64,000 bases of DNA from NCBI RefSeq assembly GCF_002288525.1, contig NZ_CP023068.1, positions 1,947,514-2,011,513 on the forward strand. Direction: 5' to 3'. This DNA is from Sinorhizobium sojae CCBAU 05684. GTDB lineage: Bacteria; Pseudomonadota; Alphaproteobacteria; Rhizobiales; Rhizobiaceae. Shown here one piece after another: positions 34,427-41,779 of the stretch; position 1 is the first letter of the stretch, and every line of letters starts with the position of its first letter. The position numbers were made by a program, and so were the translations under genes. Below the pieces are notes generated by a model. That model saw only the letters and a program-made list of their open reading frames with translations, was not told the DNA's origin and did not search any database.

Positions 34427-35380
34427 CTAGGCTTCCACGGCGCCGGAGCACTTGCTCCACTCGGCATACCAGCTGTTGAACAGCTTGAACTGTGCCTCCA
34501 CATAGCCGCGCTGGCTATCGGTCAGCGCGTCGGTTTCATTGAAATGAAGGGTATATTCCTTCTCCCCCTTCAGCACCATCATGTGCTTGAAATAGAGGAC
34601 GAGGTCCGGGCCTTCGTCGAAGGAGGAGAGGACCGCGAGCGCCTGCTCCAGCTCCTGGGCACGCCGGCGCGCTTCCACGTCGCCGCGGGCGGCAGCCTCC
34701 GACAGCCTGCAGAGATGGATCACCTCCTTCGGCAGAACGTTGCCGATGCCGGTGATTGCGCCGGTCGCGCCGCAATTCACGTAGCCGTGGAGGACGGCGG
34801 TGTCGACACCGATCATCAGGGAAACGTCGTCGTCACGGCTGGTGATGTGTTCGGCCGCATAGCGCAAGTCGGCAGGCCCGCCGAATTCCTTGAACCCGAC
34901 GAGATTCGGATGCTCGGCGCGCAACGCGAAGAACAGATCGGCTCGGGTCGCGAAGCCGTAATAGGGGCTGTTGTAGATCACCGCCGGCGTGTTCGGCGCG
35001 GCGGAGAGGATCGCCTTGAAATGCGCCTTCTGCGCCGCGAGCGAAGGCCCGCGCGAGAGGACCCGCGGGATCACCATGAGACCCTCAGCGCCCACCTTCT
35101 CGGCATGCGCCGCATGCGCGACAGCCGATGCGCTGTTGACGGCACCTGTGCCGACGATGACGGGCACGCTCGCCTGCACCAGCCGTTCGACGCCCTCCAT
35201 TCGCTGCGCGTCCGTCAGGAGCGGCCAGTCGCCCATCGAGCCGCAATAGACGACCGCGGACATGCCTTCTCCGATCAGTTCCTTGCCCTTGCGGACCAGG
35301 GCATCGAAGTCCGGGCTGCGGTCTTCCTTGCAAGGGGTCATCAGCGCCGGCACGACACCGGAAAAAATCTTCGCTTTCAT
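34427..35380 (-). CDS. hypD: Dihydrodipicolinate synthase family, 1-pyrroline-4-hydroxy-2-carboxylate deaminase
   Basis: A 317-residue class-I aldolase-fold enzyme. The N-terminal FSGVVPALMTPC is typical of the DapA fold. The YNSPYYGF segment provides the Tyr near 140 and the Schiff-base Lys is in LVGFKEFGG near residue 164. GAVNSAS and GCTGAITG-like GATGAITGIGNVLP match hydroxypyrroline-carboxylate deaminases. In the hyp route it makes 2,5-dioxopentanoate (2-oxoglutarate semialdehyde) and ammonia. No semialdehyde dehydrogenase gene is present in the window. The ATG follows AGGAG. It opens the hyp operon downstream of hypR. Confidence 0.9.
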   Translation of the reverse strand: MKAKIFSGVVPALMTPCKEDRSPDFDALVRKGKELIGEGMSAVVYCGSMGDWPLLTDAQRMEGVERLVQASVPVIVGTGAVNSASAVAHAAHAEKVGAEGLMVIPRVLSRGPSLAAQKAHFKAILSAAPNTPAVIYNSPYYGFATRADLFFALRAEHPNLVGFKEFGGPADLRYAAEHITSRDDDVSLMIGVDTAVLHGYVNCGATGAITGIGNVLPKEVIHLCRLSEAAARGDVEARRRAQELEQALAVLSSFDEGPDLVLYFKHMMVLKGEKEYTLHFNETDALTDSQRGYVEAQFKLFNSWYAEWSKCSGAVEA

Positions 35381-35520
35381 TCCGCAAACTCCTGTTGGCT
35401 CTCGCGCATCGGCCCGAAAGTCAGCACCGAATTTCGGAAGGCTCGATGCGTCTATTCAAAGATTTACAGCGGGAAAAAGGCGCCGCCACCGGCACTTCGT
35501 CCGACCGAACCGAAGCGATA

Positions 35521-35533
35521 ATACATCTTGTAT
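35521..35533. promoter_or_regulatory. Dyad between hypR and hypD, candidate HypR operator
   Basis: ATACATCTTGTAT has exact ATACA/TGTAT arms three bases apart, adjacent to the hypR stop. The nearby GTCGAC resembles the core of the 36276-36291 palindrome. It is about 140 bases before hypD and could control the hyp operon. Confidence 0.4.
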
Positions 35534-35534
35534 T

Positions 35535-36266
35535 TTATTTGTCGACAGAATTTGGAGTGAGGCTGATATCCAGCCGCCCATTGCGGGCGAAAAGCTTCTG
35601 TATCTGCTCGACGATCTGCTCGGCATGCGTCCGCGCCAGCCGGTCGGCCGCCTCGACGTCGCGCGCCGCGATGGCGGCGATCATCTCCTCGTGCTCGTCG
35701 ACGAAGCGCTGCGGCAGCCGGTCGTCATAGGATTGATAGTAGAGCCGCAGGATTCGCCGTCCCTCGTCGAGCAGCCGATTGAAAAGACCGGTGAAATATA
35801 GATTGCGTCCGGCCTCGGCGATGGCCGAGTGGAAGGCAGCGTTGGTGGCGATCATAGCCAGCGCATCTTGGGCCTCCACGGCGGCGGCGAACTCCGCCTG
35901 GCGCGCGCGGATCGGATCCAGGTCCTCCGGACGATGGTACTCGGCCGCCAATCGCGTCGTTACCCGATACATCAGCACCAGCGCGTCGAAATAGGTGTGC
36001 AGGTTCAGAAAGTCGATGTTCGACACCATCGTCGATCGGTTCGGAAGCGTGTCTATCAGCCCCTCGCCTGCGAGCCGCACCAGGGCCTCGCGGATCGGCG
36101 TGCGCGACAGCTTGAAGCGCTCGGCGAGCTGCACCTCGTCGATCGGGCTGCCGGGCGGCAGCACGAGATCGAGGATCTCGTCGCGCAAGACGTCATAGAC
36201 GATCTTGACACCGGAACCGCGCTTGCGTTCCGGGCCGGAAGTGGTGTCGGTACTGCTATGGGTCAT
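35535..36266 (-). CDS. hypR: GntR family (FCD domain) regulator of hydroxyproline catabolism
   Basis: A 243-residue regulator. The N-terminal winged helix runs from about residue 18 to 85, with IVYDVLRDEILDLVLPPGSP and LAERFKLSRTPIREALVRLA (recognition helix). The all-helical FCD ligand domain follows, with Asp/His metal-type residues (AAFHSAIAEAGRN near 145-157, FVDEHEEMIAAIAARD near 190-205). S. meliloti HypR is the repressor of the hyp genes; assignment here is by neighbourhood. The start has GAGGAATG directly next to a perfect palindrome, so autoregulation is likely. Confidence 0.88.
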   Translation of the reverse strand: MTHSSTDTTSGPERKRGSGVKIVYDVLRDEILDLVLPPGSPIDEVQLAERFKLSRTPIREALVRLAGEGLIDTLPNRSTMVSNIDFLNLHTYFDALVLMYRVTTRLAAEYHRPEDLDPIRARQAEFAAAVEAQDALAMIATNAAFHSAIAEAGRNLYFTGLFNRLLDEGRRILRLYYQSYDDRLPQRFVDEHEEMIAAIAARDVEAADRLARTHAEQIVEQIQKLFARNGRLDISLTPNSVDK

Positions 36267-36275
36267 CTGGCATTC

Positions 36276-36291
36276 CTCTTGTCGACAAGAG
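36276..36291. promoter_or_regulatory. Perfect 16-bp palindrome before hypR
   Basis: CTCTTGTCGACAAGAG is perfectly self-complementary and ends at the hypR ribosome site, nine bases before its ATG. The location and the central TTGTCGACAA suggest a GntR-type operator through which HypR limits its own synthesis. It sits 63 bases from the lhgO stop. Confidence 0.6.
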
Positions 36292-36354
36292 AAATACGTG
36301 CCCGCGCCGGCCGGAGCAACACCGCGATCGCCGGCCTTGCGAATGGTTCTCCGA

Positions 36355-37614
36355 TCAACCCGGCTTCAGGATTGGTTCCTCTGTCTCCCGCATCACCGGT
36401 TTCTCGAGCAGGCGATCGACGATCATGCCTGCAATGGGGATGGCGGATGTGGCCGCGGGCGACGGGGCGTTGCAGACATGCAGCATGCGCTCGGACGCCA
36501 CGAACAGGAAATCATGCACCAGGGACCCGTCGCGCAGAACCGCCTGCGCCCGGATGCCGGCACCCGGCCGCGTCAGATCGGCAAGGGTCAGGGACGGACA
36601 ATATTTGCGGCATTTTTCGAGGTAGCGCCGTCTGGAAAGAGAACCGCCGAATTCGTCGAGGCCGGAGCGCCAGTTCCTGGCAAGCACGCGCCAGAAGCCG
36701 GCAAAGCCGGCCATGTCCGCCATGTCCTTCCAATCCACGCTGCCCTTTTCATAGCCTTCGCGCGCAAAGCCGAGCACGGCATTCGGCCCGACTGTGACGC
36801 TACCGTCGATCATGCGCGTCAGATGCACGCCGAGAAAGGGCAGGTCCGGATCCGGGATCGGGTAGATCAGGTGCCGGACGATCCCGGCCCGGCTCGCCGG
36901 CAGCGTGTAATATTCGCCTCTGAAGGGCACGATCCGATGGTCGATCGCCAGCCCGGCGAGAAGCGCCAGCCGGTCCGATTGCAGGCCGGCACAGGCGACC
37001 AGCCGAGCGGCGCGGAACGTCTCGCCGCCCGCCTTGACCGTGACGCCGCTCTCATGCTCGTCGATTGCGGTCACCCGCGCCTGGAACAGGACCTGGCCGC
37101 CTCTCTCGGCGATGTCCACGGCCATGGCCGCGCAGATTGCGCCGTAGGCGACAATGCCGGTGGACGGCACGAACAATGCGCCAAGGCCGGTGATCGACGG
37201 CTCGGCAGCGCGCAGCCGGCCATGATCGAAGCGCTCGAAAACGATTCCGTTCTGCACGGCGCGGGCGGCCAGCGCCTCCATGCGTTCCATCTCGAGATCG
37301 TTCGTCGCGATGAGAAGCTTGCCGCACTCCTCGAAGGCGATCCGGTTGCGCGAACAGAACTCCTTCGTCGCCCGCGCTCCCTCCCGGCAGAGCCGCGCCT
37401 TCAAGGACCCCGGCTGATAATAGATGCCCGCATGGATGACGCCGCTGTTATGGCCGGTTTGATGAAGGCCCGCTCGATCCTCTTTTTCCAGCACGAGCAG
37501 CCGGGCTCCCGGCTCGCGCCGAAGCAGTTCGCCGGCCGTTGCCAGACCGACGATGCCGCCACCGATCACGCAGTAGTCATAGTCGTTCGGGGCGACCATC
37601 GCGCGCTTCAACAT
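36355..37614 (-). CDS. lhgO: L-2-hydroxyglutarate oxidase/dehydrogenase
   Basis: A 419-residue FAD oxidoreductase. The FAD-binding DYCVIGGGIVGLATAGELLR is near residues 13-32, QTGHNSGVIHAGIYYQPGSLK near 51-71, and C-terminal VHDFLFVASERMLHVCNAPSP near 370-390, all characteristic of LhgO. It oxidises L-2-hydroxyglutarate to 2-oxoglutarate. It lies upstream of hypR on the same strand, an arrangement that may link to 2-oxoglutarate production by the hyp route. Start candidates are Met1 and Met6; neither has a strong ribosome site. Confidence 0.92.
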   Translation of the reverse strand: MLKRAMVAPNDYDYCVIGGGIVGLATAGELLRREPGARLLVLEKEDRAGLHQTGHNSGVIHAGIYYQPGSLKARLCREGARATKEFCSRNRIAFEECGKLLIATNDLEMERMEALAARAVQNGIVFERFDHGRLRAAEPSITGLGALFVPSTGIVAYGAICAAMAVDIAERGGQVLFQARVTAIDEHESGVTVKAGGETFRAARLVACAGLQSDRLALLAGLAIDHRIVPFRGEYYTLPASRAGIVRHLIYPIPDPDLPFLGVHLTRMIDGSVTVGPNAVLGFAREGYEKGSVDWKDMADMAGFAGFWRVLARNWRSGLDEFGGSLSRRRYLEKCRKYCPSLTLADLTRPGAGIRAQAVLRDGSLVHDFLFVASERMLHVCNAPSPAATSAIPIAGMIVDRLLEKPVMRETEEPILKPG

Positions 37615-37689
37615 TGCGACCGCCTTCGTTGTGGATTCCGCACCGCCACTATAGGAGGAATGGGCGGCGGAGAGAAAGGGTCGCCTTTG

Positions 37690-38655
37690 CTAATCCTTCG
37701 CGCCGCCGGCCCTGTCCGTGGCGGGCGTGTCGCCTTCGCCGGTCTGCCCGGGGTCCCGCGCCGTCTTGCGTTCCAGCACGGCGTTGAGTTCTGCCCCGAC
37801 GATCACGATCAGGGTGGAAAGCCAGATCCAGAGCATGAAGCCGATCGCGGCACCCAGCGTGCCGTAGGTCGCATTGTAGTTCGCGAAGTTGTCGATGTAA
37901 TAGGAGAACAGGACCGAAGCGGCCAGCCACGAGACCAGGCTGAAACCCACGCCCCAGGTCAGCCACTTGAGCTTGCCCGGATCGCGGCTCGGACCGTAGC
38001 GGTAGAGCACCATGATTCCGGCGCCGAGAACCAGGAGCAGCACGGGCCATCGCACGAGCTTCGCCACGTTCTCCAGCCAGGGCTCGCCGGGAAACAGCGC
38101 AAAGAATGCCGGCAGGACCGCAATCGCCGCGATGAGGACGGCGATGATCAGCAGGCCGCCCAGCGTGAAGCCGAGGCTCAACAGCGTCAGCCGGACGATG
38201 CCGCGCTCCTCTTTCTCGTCATAGGCGATGTTCATCGCCTCGAAGAGCGCCGACATCCCGTTGCGCGCGCTCCAGAGCGCTATGAGCAGCCCCACCAGGA
38301 AGCCGATGCTGAGGCTCGATGCCGTCTGCGAGGCCAGTGTATTCAACTGGTCCGTGACGATTTCGAGCGACTCGGACGGCAGGACCGCCGAGAGGAAGGA
38401 AATCTGATTGGCGATGGTGGCCGGATCCGAGACGAGACCGTAAATCGAGACGAGCGTGGCCAGCCCTGGAAACAGAGAGAGAATGAGATAGAAGGTGACG
38501 CCGGCCGCGACCAGCGTCACGCGGTCGTCCCTGATCTGGGCCACAAGACGCCAAAAAACGTCGCGCAGGTCAGTCATCGAGATGGGGTTTCGTCCCCCCT
38601 CCGCCTCCTGCCGCGCGTTCATCGTCGCCTCGTTTGCTTTTTCACGAGGATTCAT
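37690..38655 (-). CDS. YihY/virulence factor BrkB family membrane protein
   Basis: About 321 residues from the Met at 38655, with six predicted transmembrane helices. Family features include DVFWRLVAQIRDDRVTLVAAGVTF followed by YLILSLFPGLATL, and a later GFMLWIWLSTLIVIVGAELNA. The C-terminus is a charged tail. BrkB members are inner-membrane proteins of unknown activity. The start is uncertain: a longer form reaches back to 38739 and a shorter one starts near MNARQEAEGG. It is probably the last gene of the stress membrane operon above it, though a hairpin at 38715-38734 lies between. Confidence 0.85.
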   Translation of the reverse strand: MNPREKANEATMNARQEAEGGRNPISMTDLRDVFWRLVAQIRDDRVTLVAAGVTFYLILSLFPGLATLVSIYGLVSDPATIANQISFLSAVLPSESLEIVTDQLNTLASQTASSLSIGFLVGLLIALWSARNGMSALFEAMNIAYDEKEERGIVRLTLLSLGFTLGGLLIIAVLIAAIAVLPAFFALFPGEPWLENVAKLVRWPVLLLVLGAGIMVLYRYGPSRDPGKLKWLTWGVGFSLVSWLAASVLFSYYIDNFANYNATYGTLGAAIGFMLWIWLSTLIVIVGAELNAVLERKTARDPGQTGEGDTPATDRAGGAKD

Positions 38656-38714
38656 CAGGCGATCCCAGTCCCGATCGTTTGCCGGTCCATCGTTCGCATT
38701 GCCAGCCACTGCGT

Positions 38715-38734
38715 GTGCGTCCCTTAGGACGCAC
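38715..38734. terminator. Eight-base-pair hairpin before the BrkB gene
   Basis: GTGCGTCC and GGACGCAC are exact inverted arms around CTTA. The arms are also the most recognisable part of the dispersed repeat (compare 58946-58965), so it may be a repeat fragment acting as an attenuator rather than a true terminator. Confidence 0.45.
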
Positions 38735-38742
38735 AGCACCGA

Positions 38743-39711
38743 TCATTCCCGCAGCGTTTCCCGCAGGCGCTCCAGGGCGGCGTCGTGCGCTTCAAGCGCG
38801 GCATCGCTGGATTTCTGCACGACCTTCTCGGCAGCACCCACCGCCTCGCCGGCCGCTTCACTCGCCCTGTCGGCGATGTCTTCGCGCATCCGGTCCGATG
38901 CTTCGCCCATTGCCTCGTCCTCGGTCTCGGTACGGGGCAGCGCGGCTCCGATGGCAGCGCCGACGGCGAATGCGAGCGCCCCGCCGACCAGGGGCTGATC
39001 GCGAAAATGCTTGAGAATCGCCGCATTCACGCGGGCGCTCTCCTCTTCCAGCGATCTGCCGGCGTTGCGTACGCTTCCGGCGACGGATCTGCCGGTCTCG
39101 GCTATGGAGTGGGCCATGCGGCCAGTCGATTCACTCACCTGCCGCCATGTCCTCGATGTCCAGCCGGTGGCCTCGTCAAACAGGGCGCCGGTCTCGTCGC
39201 GTATGTCTTCGATCTGCTTGCCGGCGGCGTCGGCAAAGCCACGATACATCTTGCCGCCTTGGTCGACGAAGTGCCCTGCGCGACGTCCGGTGGCATCGGT
39301 GAGCGCCCGGAAGCGGTTGCCCGCTTCATCGGCGAAGTGGCTGTAGCGTTCGCCGAAACTCTCTTCCACGGGGCCGGTGCGCTTGATCAGGCCGTTGACC
39401 GTTGCCAGAGGATAGTCGTCCGGCTCGCTCTCCGGTTCGTTGTATTGCGGCGCCCGTGAGCCCGGATTGGCGATCAGCCATGCAATGCTGATCCCGGCCA
39501 GCGCGACCGGAATCGGATTCGACCGCAGAGCCACGCCGAGATTGTGCAGATAGTCGTTGCCGCCGCTCGTCCTGGCGTAGTGGATCACCTCGTCCATCAG
39601 CTGGCCGGGCGACATGCGATCCTGGATCGCATGCAACCTTGCCTCGATCTTCTCGCGGTCGGCCGCGATCTCCCGCTGCAGCTCGGCAGCCGAGTGCGCG
39701 TAAGCGTTCAT
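38743..39711 (-). CDS. DUF3618-like stress membrane protein
   Basis: A 322-residue protein starting with an Asp/Glu/Arg-rich helix (AAELQREIAADREKIEARL, near 8-26) as in DUF3618. A transmembrane helix (PIPVALAGISIAWLIANPG) is near residues 66-84. The middle is a repetitive amphipathic region with ADEAGNRF, FADAAGKQIED and similar 11-mers, and a second helix (GGALAFAVGAAIGAALP) is near residue 250. The C-terminus is an Ala/Glu coiled-coil-like stretch. Its ATG overlaps the holin-like gene by four bases. Similar proteins are called nutrient-deprivation-induced in rhizobia. No enzymatic role. Confidence 0.78.
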   Translation of the reverse strand: MNAYAHSAAELQREIAADREKIEARLHAIQDRMSPGQLMDEVIHYARTSGGNDYLHNLGVALRSNPIPVALAGISIAWLIANPGSRAPQYNEPESEPDDYPLATVNGLIKRTGPVEESFGERYSHFADEAGNRFRALTDATGRRAGHFVDQGGKMYRGFADAAGKQIEDIRDETGALFDEATGWTSRTWRQVSESTGRMAHSIAETGRSVAGSVRNAGRSLEEESARVNAAILKHFRDQPLVGGALAFAVGAAIGAALPRTETEDEAMGEASDRMREDIADRASEAAGEAVGAAEKVVQKSSDAALEAHDAALERLRETLRE

Positions 39712-40127
39712 TGCACTCTCTCCTTCACGACGTCGACATCACGCCGCAACGACGCGGCCGTTCTGTCGAACTTGAAACTGCTGTCCCGCAATGTCGAAAG
39801 GCCGCGCGACACCATTGCCCATGCGAGCAATGCGACCACGGCGCCGACGATGGCGGCGGACAGCGCATCGGCATTCGGCTCGGTCATGCCCTGGGCGACG
39901 AGAAATGCCGCCAGACCGTGCACGACCGCGGTCAGCAGCACACCGATGGCGCCGATGGCGAAGACCAGTCCGATGAGAAGCGTTTCAATGCTGCCCACGG
40001 CGCGGTTGAGGTTTTCGGATGCCTCGGCTTTCGCAAGATCGATTTCCTTGCGGAAGAGCCCGGATATGTCCGTTACCAGCCCCGTCAGAAGCTCGGTCAA
40101 CGGGCGATCGTCTCGTTGATTAACCAT
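39708..40127 (-). CDS. Phage-holin-like (DUF1469/Actinobacterial holin-X type) membrane protein
   Basis: A 139-residue protein. An amphipathic N-terminal helix (ELLTGLVTDISGLFRKEIDL AKAE, residues about 11-35) leads to two transmembrane helices near 50-72 and 84-104 with a short loop. A basic, coiled-coil-like C-terminus ends in DVDVVKERVQ. Proteins of this type are widespread stress-associated membrane proteins and are not lysis holins in this context. It overlaps both neighbours (eight bases with 40120-40704, four with the DUF3618-like gene), so it is the middle gene of a tight operon. Confidence 0.82.
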   Translation of the reverse strand: MVNQRDDRPLTELLTGLVTDISGLFRKEIDLAKAEASENLNRAVGSIETLLIGLVFAIGAIGVLLTAVVHGLAAFLVAQGMTEPNADALSAAIVGAVVALLAWAMVSRGLSTLRDSSFKFDRTAASLRRDVDVVKERVQ

Positions 40128-40704
40128 TGCGCAGTACCTCCTGGACTTGATGCGGCCGATCCGGTGAGGGCGATTGTCCGGAGGGCTCCCGTCGGGTGCG
40201 GCGTTCCGAAGAGGCGACGAGGAAACGGCTGGCACTCAAACCCGCGATAGCCGCAAGGCCCAGAAAAGCGAGTGGCTGCCTGCGGCCGAAATCTTCGGCC
40301 ACGGCAGCGATCTCGCCGAGGCTTCGACCCTCCACGTCGCCGGCATATTTGCGAAGCGAATTGCCGATCTGCCTGGCATAGCGGCCAAGCGCCGGTTGAT
40401 CGGATTGCTCGAGCTCGGCGCCGACTTTCTCGATGGCCGTTCCGACGCCGCTCAATTGGCGTGCCGCCGCGTTCTTCTGGCCTTCCGCCTTGCGGGCGAC
40501 GTCCGTCTTGACTTGCTCGACCTGTTCCTTGGCAAACCGCCGCCCTTCGTCCAGGTCGTCCCAAAGCGCTTTCTGCAGGTCGCGTTCCGCCCCGCTCTCA
40601 CCCGTCCTCTCGATGCCTTCGCCCTGTGGAGCGTCGGCACCCGGTGACGTTTTTGGCAGGCCGGATGGATCGCTTGGCACGCGGGGATTGTCTTCGTTGC
40701 TCAT
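40120..40704 (-). CDS. Nutrient-deprivation-type stress protein with one membrane helix
   Basis: A 194-residue protein. Residues 1-50 are polar and likely disordered. A long amphipathic helical region spans about 55-150, with LDEGRRFAKEQVEQVKTDVA and YARQIGNSLRKYAGDVEGRS, and a transmembrane helix (PLAFLGLAAIAGLSASRFLV) sits near residue 150-170. A basic tail follows. The start at 40704 has GGGAGGAG. It is the first gene of the operon and follows a GGAAC-N18-TT promoter. Similar architecture is seen in proteins induced by nutrient limitation in S. meliloti. Confidence 0.8.
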   Translation of the reverse strand: MSNEDNPRVPSDPSGLPKTSPGADAPQGEGIERTGESGAERDLQKALWDDLDEGRRFAKEQVEQVKTDVARKAEGQKNAAARQLSGVGTAIEKVGAELEQSDQPALGRYARQIGNSLRKYAGDVEGRSLGEIAAVAEDFGRRQPLAFLGLAAIAGLSASRFLVASSERRTRREPSGQSPSPDRPHQVQEVLRNG

Positions 40705-40749
40705 TCTGGCTCCTCCCGAGATGAGTTGGCCGATTCCTGATTTTACCCG

Positions 40750-40774
40750 AACAATCAACGCGCGGCCTTGTTCC
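40750..40774 (-). promoter_or_regulatory. RpoE2/EcfG-like promoter of the stress membrane operon
   Basis: GGAAC (40774-40770), 16 bases, TGTT (40753-40750) on the minus strand, 46 bases before the ATG at 40704. Confidence 0.6.
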
Positions 40775-40934
40775 CTCGGAGAGGAAACAACGTCTGCGAG
40801 GACGAGTTTAAGGACCTTTGCAGTGGGCGCCGGTATCCGGTGTCCCGCGCGGGGACCCAGAACTCCTATTCGAGCCGGAAAGAATTGAAGCGAATGCTGC
40901 AGCGAGTCGAGGCGGCATGACTGGGGCTTCGCGC

Positions 40935-40948
40935 TTGACCTCGGTCAA
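40935..40948. promoter_or_regulatory. FNR/FixK-like box before the SDR at 41009
   Basis: TTGACCTCGGTCAA matches the palindromic TTGAY-N4-RTCAA consensus of FNR and FixK, 61 bases before the ATG. A start of transcription near 40983 would put it at the usual -41.5. Confidence 0.6.
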
Positions 40949-41008
40949 TCCGAGCCGGGCCGCCTGTGCTAGTCTGGATTTTCCGTTCCAAACAAGGGAG
41001 AGACCGGT

Positions 41009-41779
41009 ATGGACATGGTATCCGAAAAATCCGCTCTCGTGACGGGCTCGGCTGCCGGCATCGGACGTGCCGCCGCCCTGGCCTTTGCCGCTGAGGGAGC
41101 AAGGGTCGTGGTATCCGATGTCGACATCGAGGGTGGCGAGCAGACGGTCGCCATGATCGAGGAGCGTGGTGGCGAGGCGTTCTTCGTGAAAGCCGATATT
41201 TCGCTGCCCGAGGAGGTCGATGCGCTCGTAGCCAGGACGATCGAACGCTTCGGCCGGCTCGATTGCGCCTGCAACAATGCCGGCATCGAAGGCAAAATCC
41301 TTCCCTTGGTCGAGCAACCGCTTGACAATTTCGACCGCATCATCGCCGTCAATCTGCGGGGGACATTCCTGTGCTTGCAAGCGGAGATCCGGCAGATGCT
41401 GAAGCATGGCGGCGGTTCGATCGTCAACCTTGCCTCCGTTGCCGGCCTGATCGGCTTTCCTGGCCTGGCGCCGTATGTCGCGTCGAAGCACGGGGTTAAT
41501 GGGCTTACCAAGAATGCCGCCCTCGAATATGGAAAGCAGGGCATCCGAGTGAACGCGGTCTGTCCCGGCGGCGTCGACACGCGCATGCTCGACTCGCTCG
41601 CCGAACAAGCGACCGGTGGCGCGATGACGACGCGCGAAATGATGAACCCGCTGCACCCCATCGGCCGCATTGGAACGCCGGAGGAGATCGCGGAACTGAT
41701 CGTGTGGCTGTGTTCCGATCGCGCATCCTTCGTGACCGGGGCGAACATCCCGGTCGACGGCGGATTCGTCGCTCAGTAA
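41009..41779 (+). CDS. SDR family oxidoreductase
   Basis: A 256-residue classical short-chain dehydrogenase. SALVTGSAAGIGRAAALAFA near residues 9-28 binds the cofactor, with VSDVDIEGG suggesting NAD. NNAGIEG is near 87, Ser in NLASVAGLI, Tyr-x-x-x-Lys (YVASK) near 153-157, and a C-terminal NIPVDGGF strand. Substrate unknown. The start follows AGGGAGAG. It ends by overlapping the P-type ATPase gene by seven bases on the opposite strand. An FNR/FixK-like box lies just upstream. Confidence 0.9.
   Translation: MDMVSEKSALVTGSAAGIGRAAALAFAAEGARVVVSDVDIEGGEQTVAMIEERGGEAFFVKADISLPEEVDALVARTIERFGRLDCACNNAGIEGKILPLVEQPLDNFDRIIAVNLRGTFLCLQAEIRQMLKHGGGSIVNLASVAGLIGFPGLAPYVASKHGVNGLTKNAALEYGKQGIRVNAVCPGGVDTRMLDSLAEQATGGAMTTREMMNPLHPIGRIGTPEEIAELIVWLCSDRASFVTGANIPVDGGFVAQ

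Noticed and set aside
36205..38727. An 840-codon plus-strand frame over lhgO and BrkB
   Set aside because: Antisense shadow of two well-recognised genes; composition biased and no family match.
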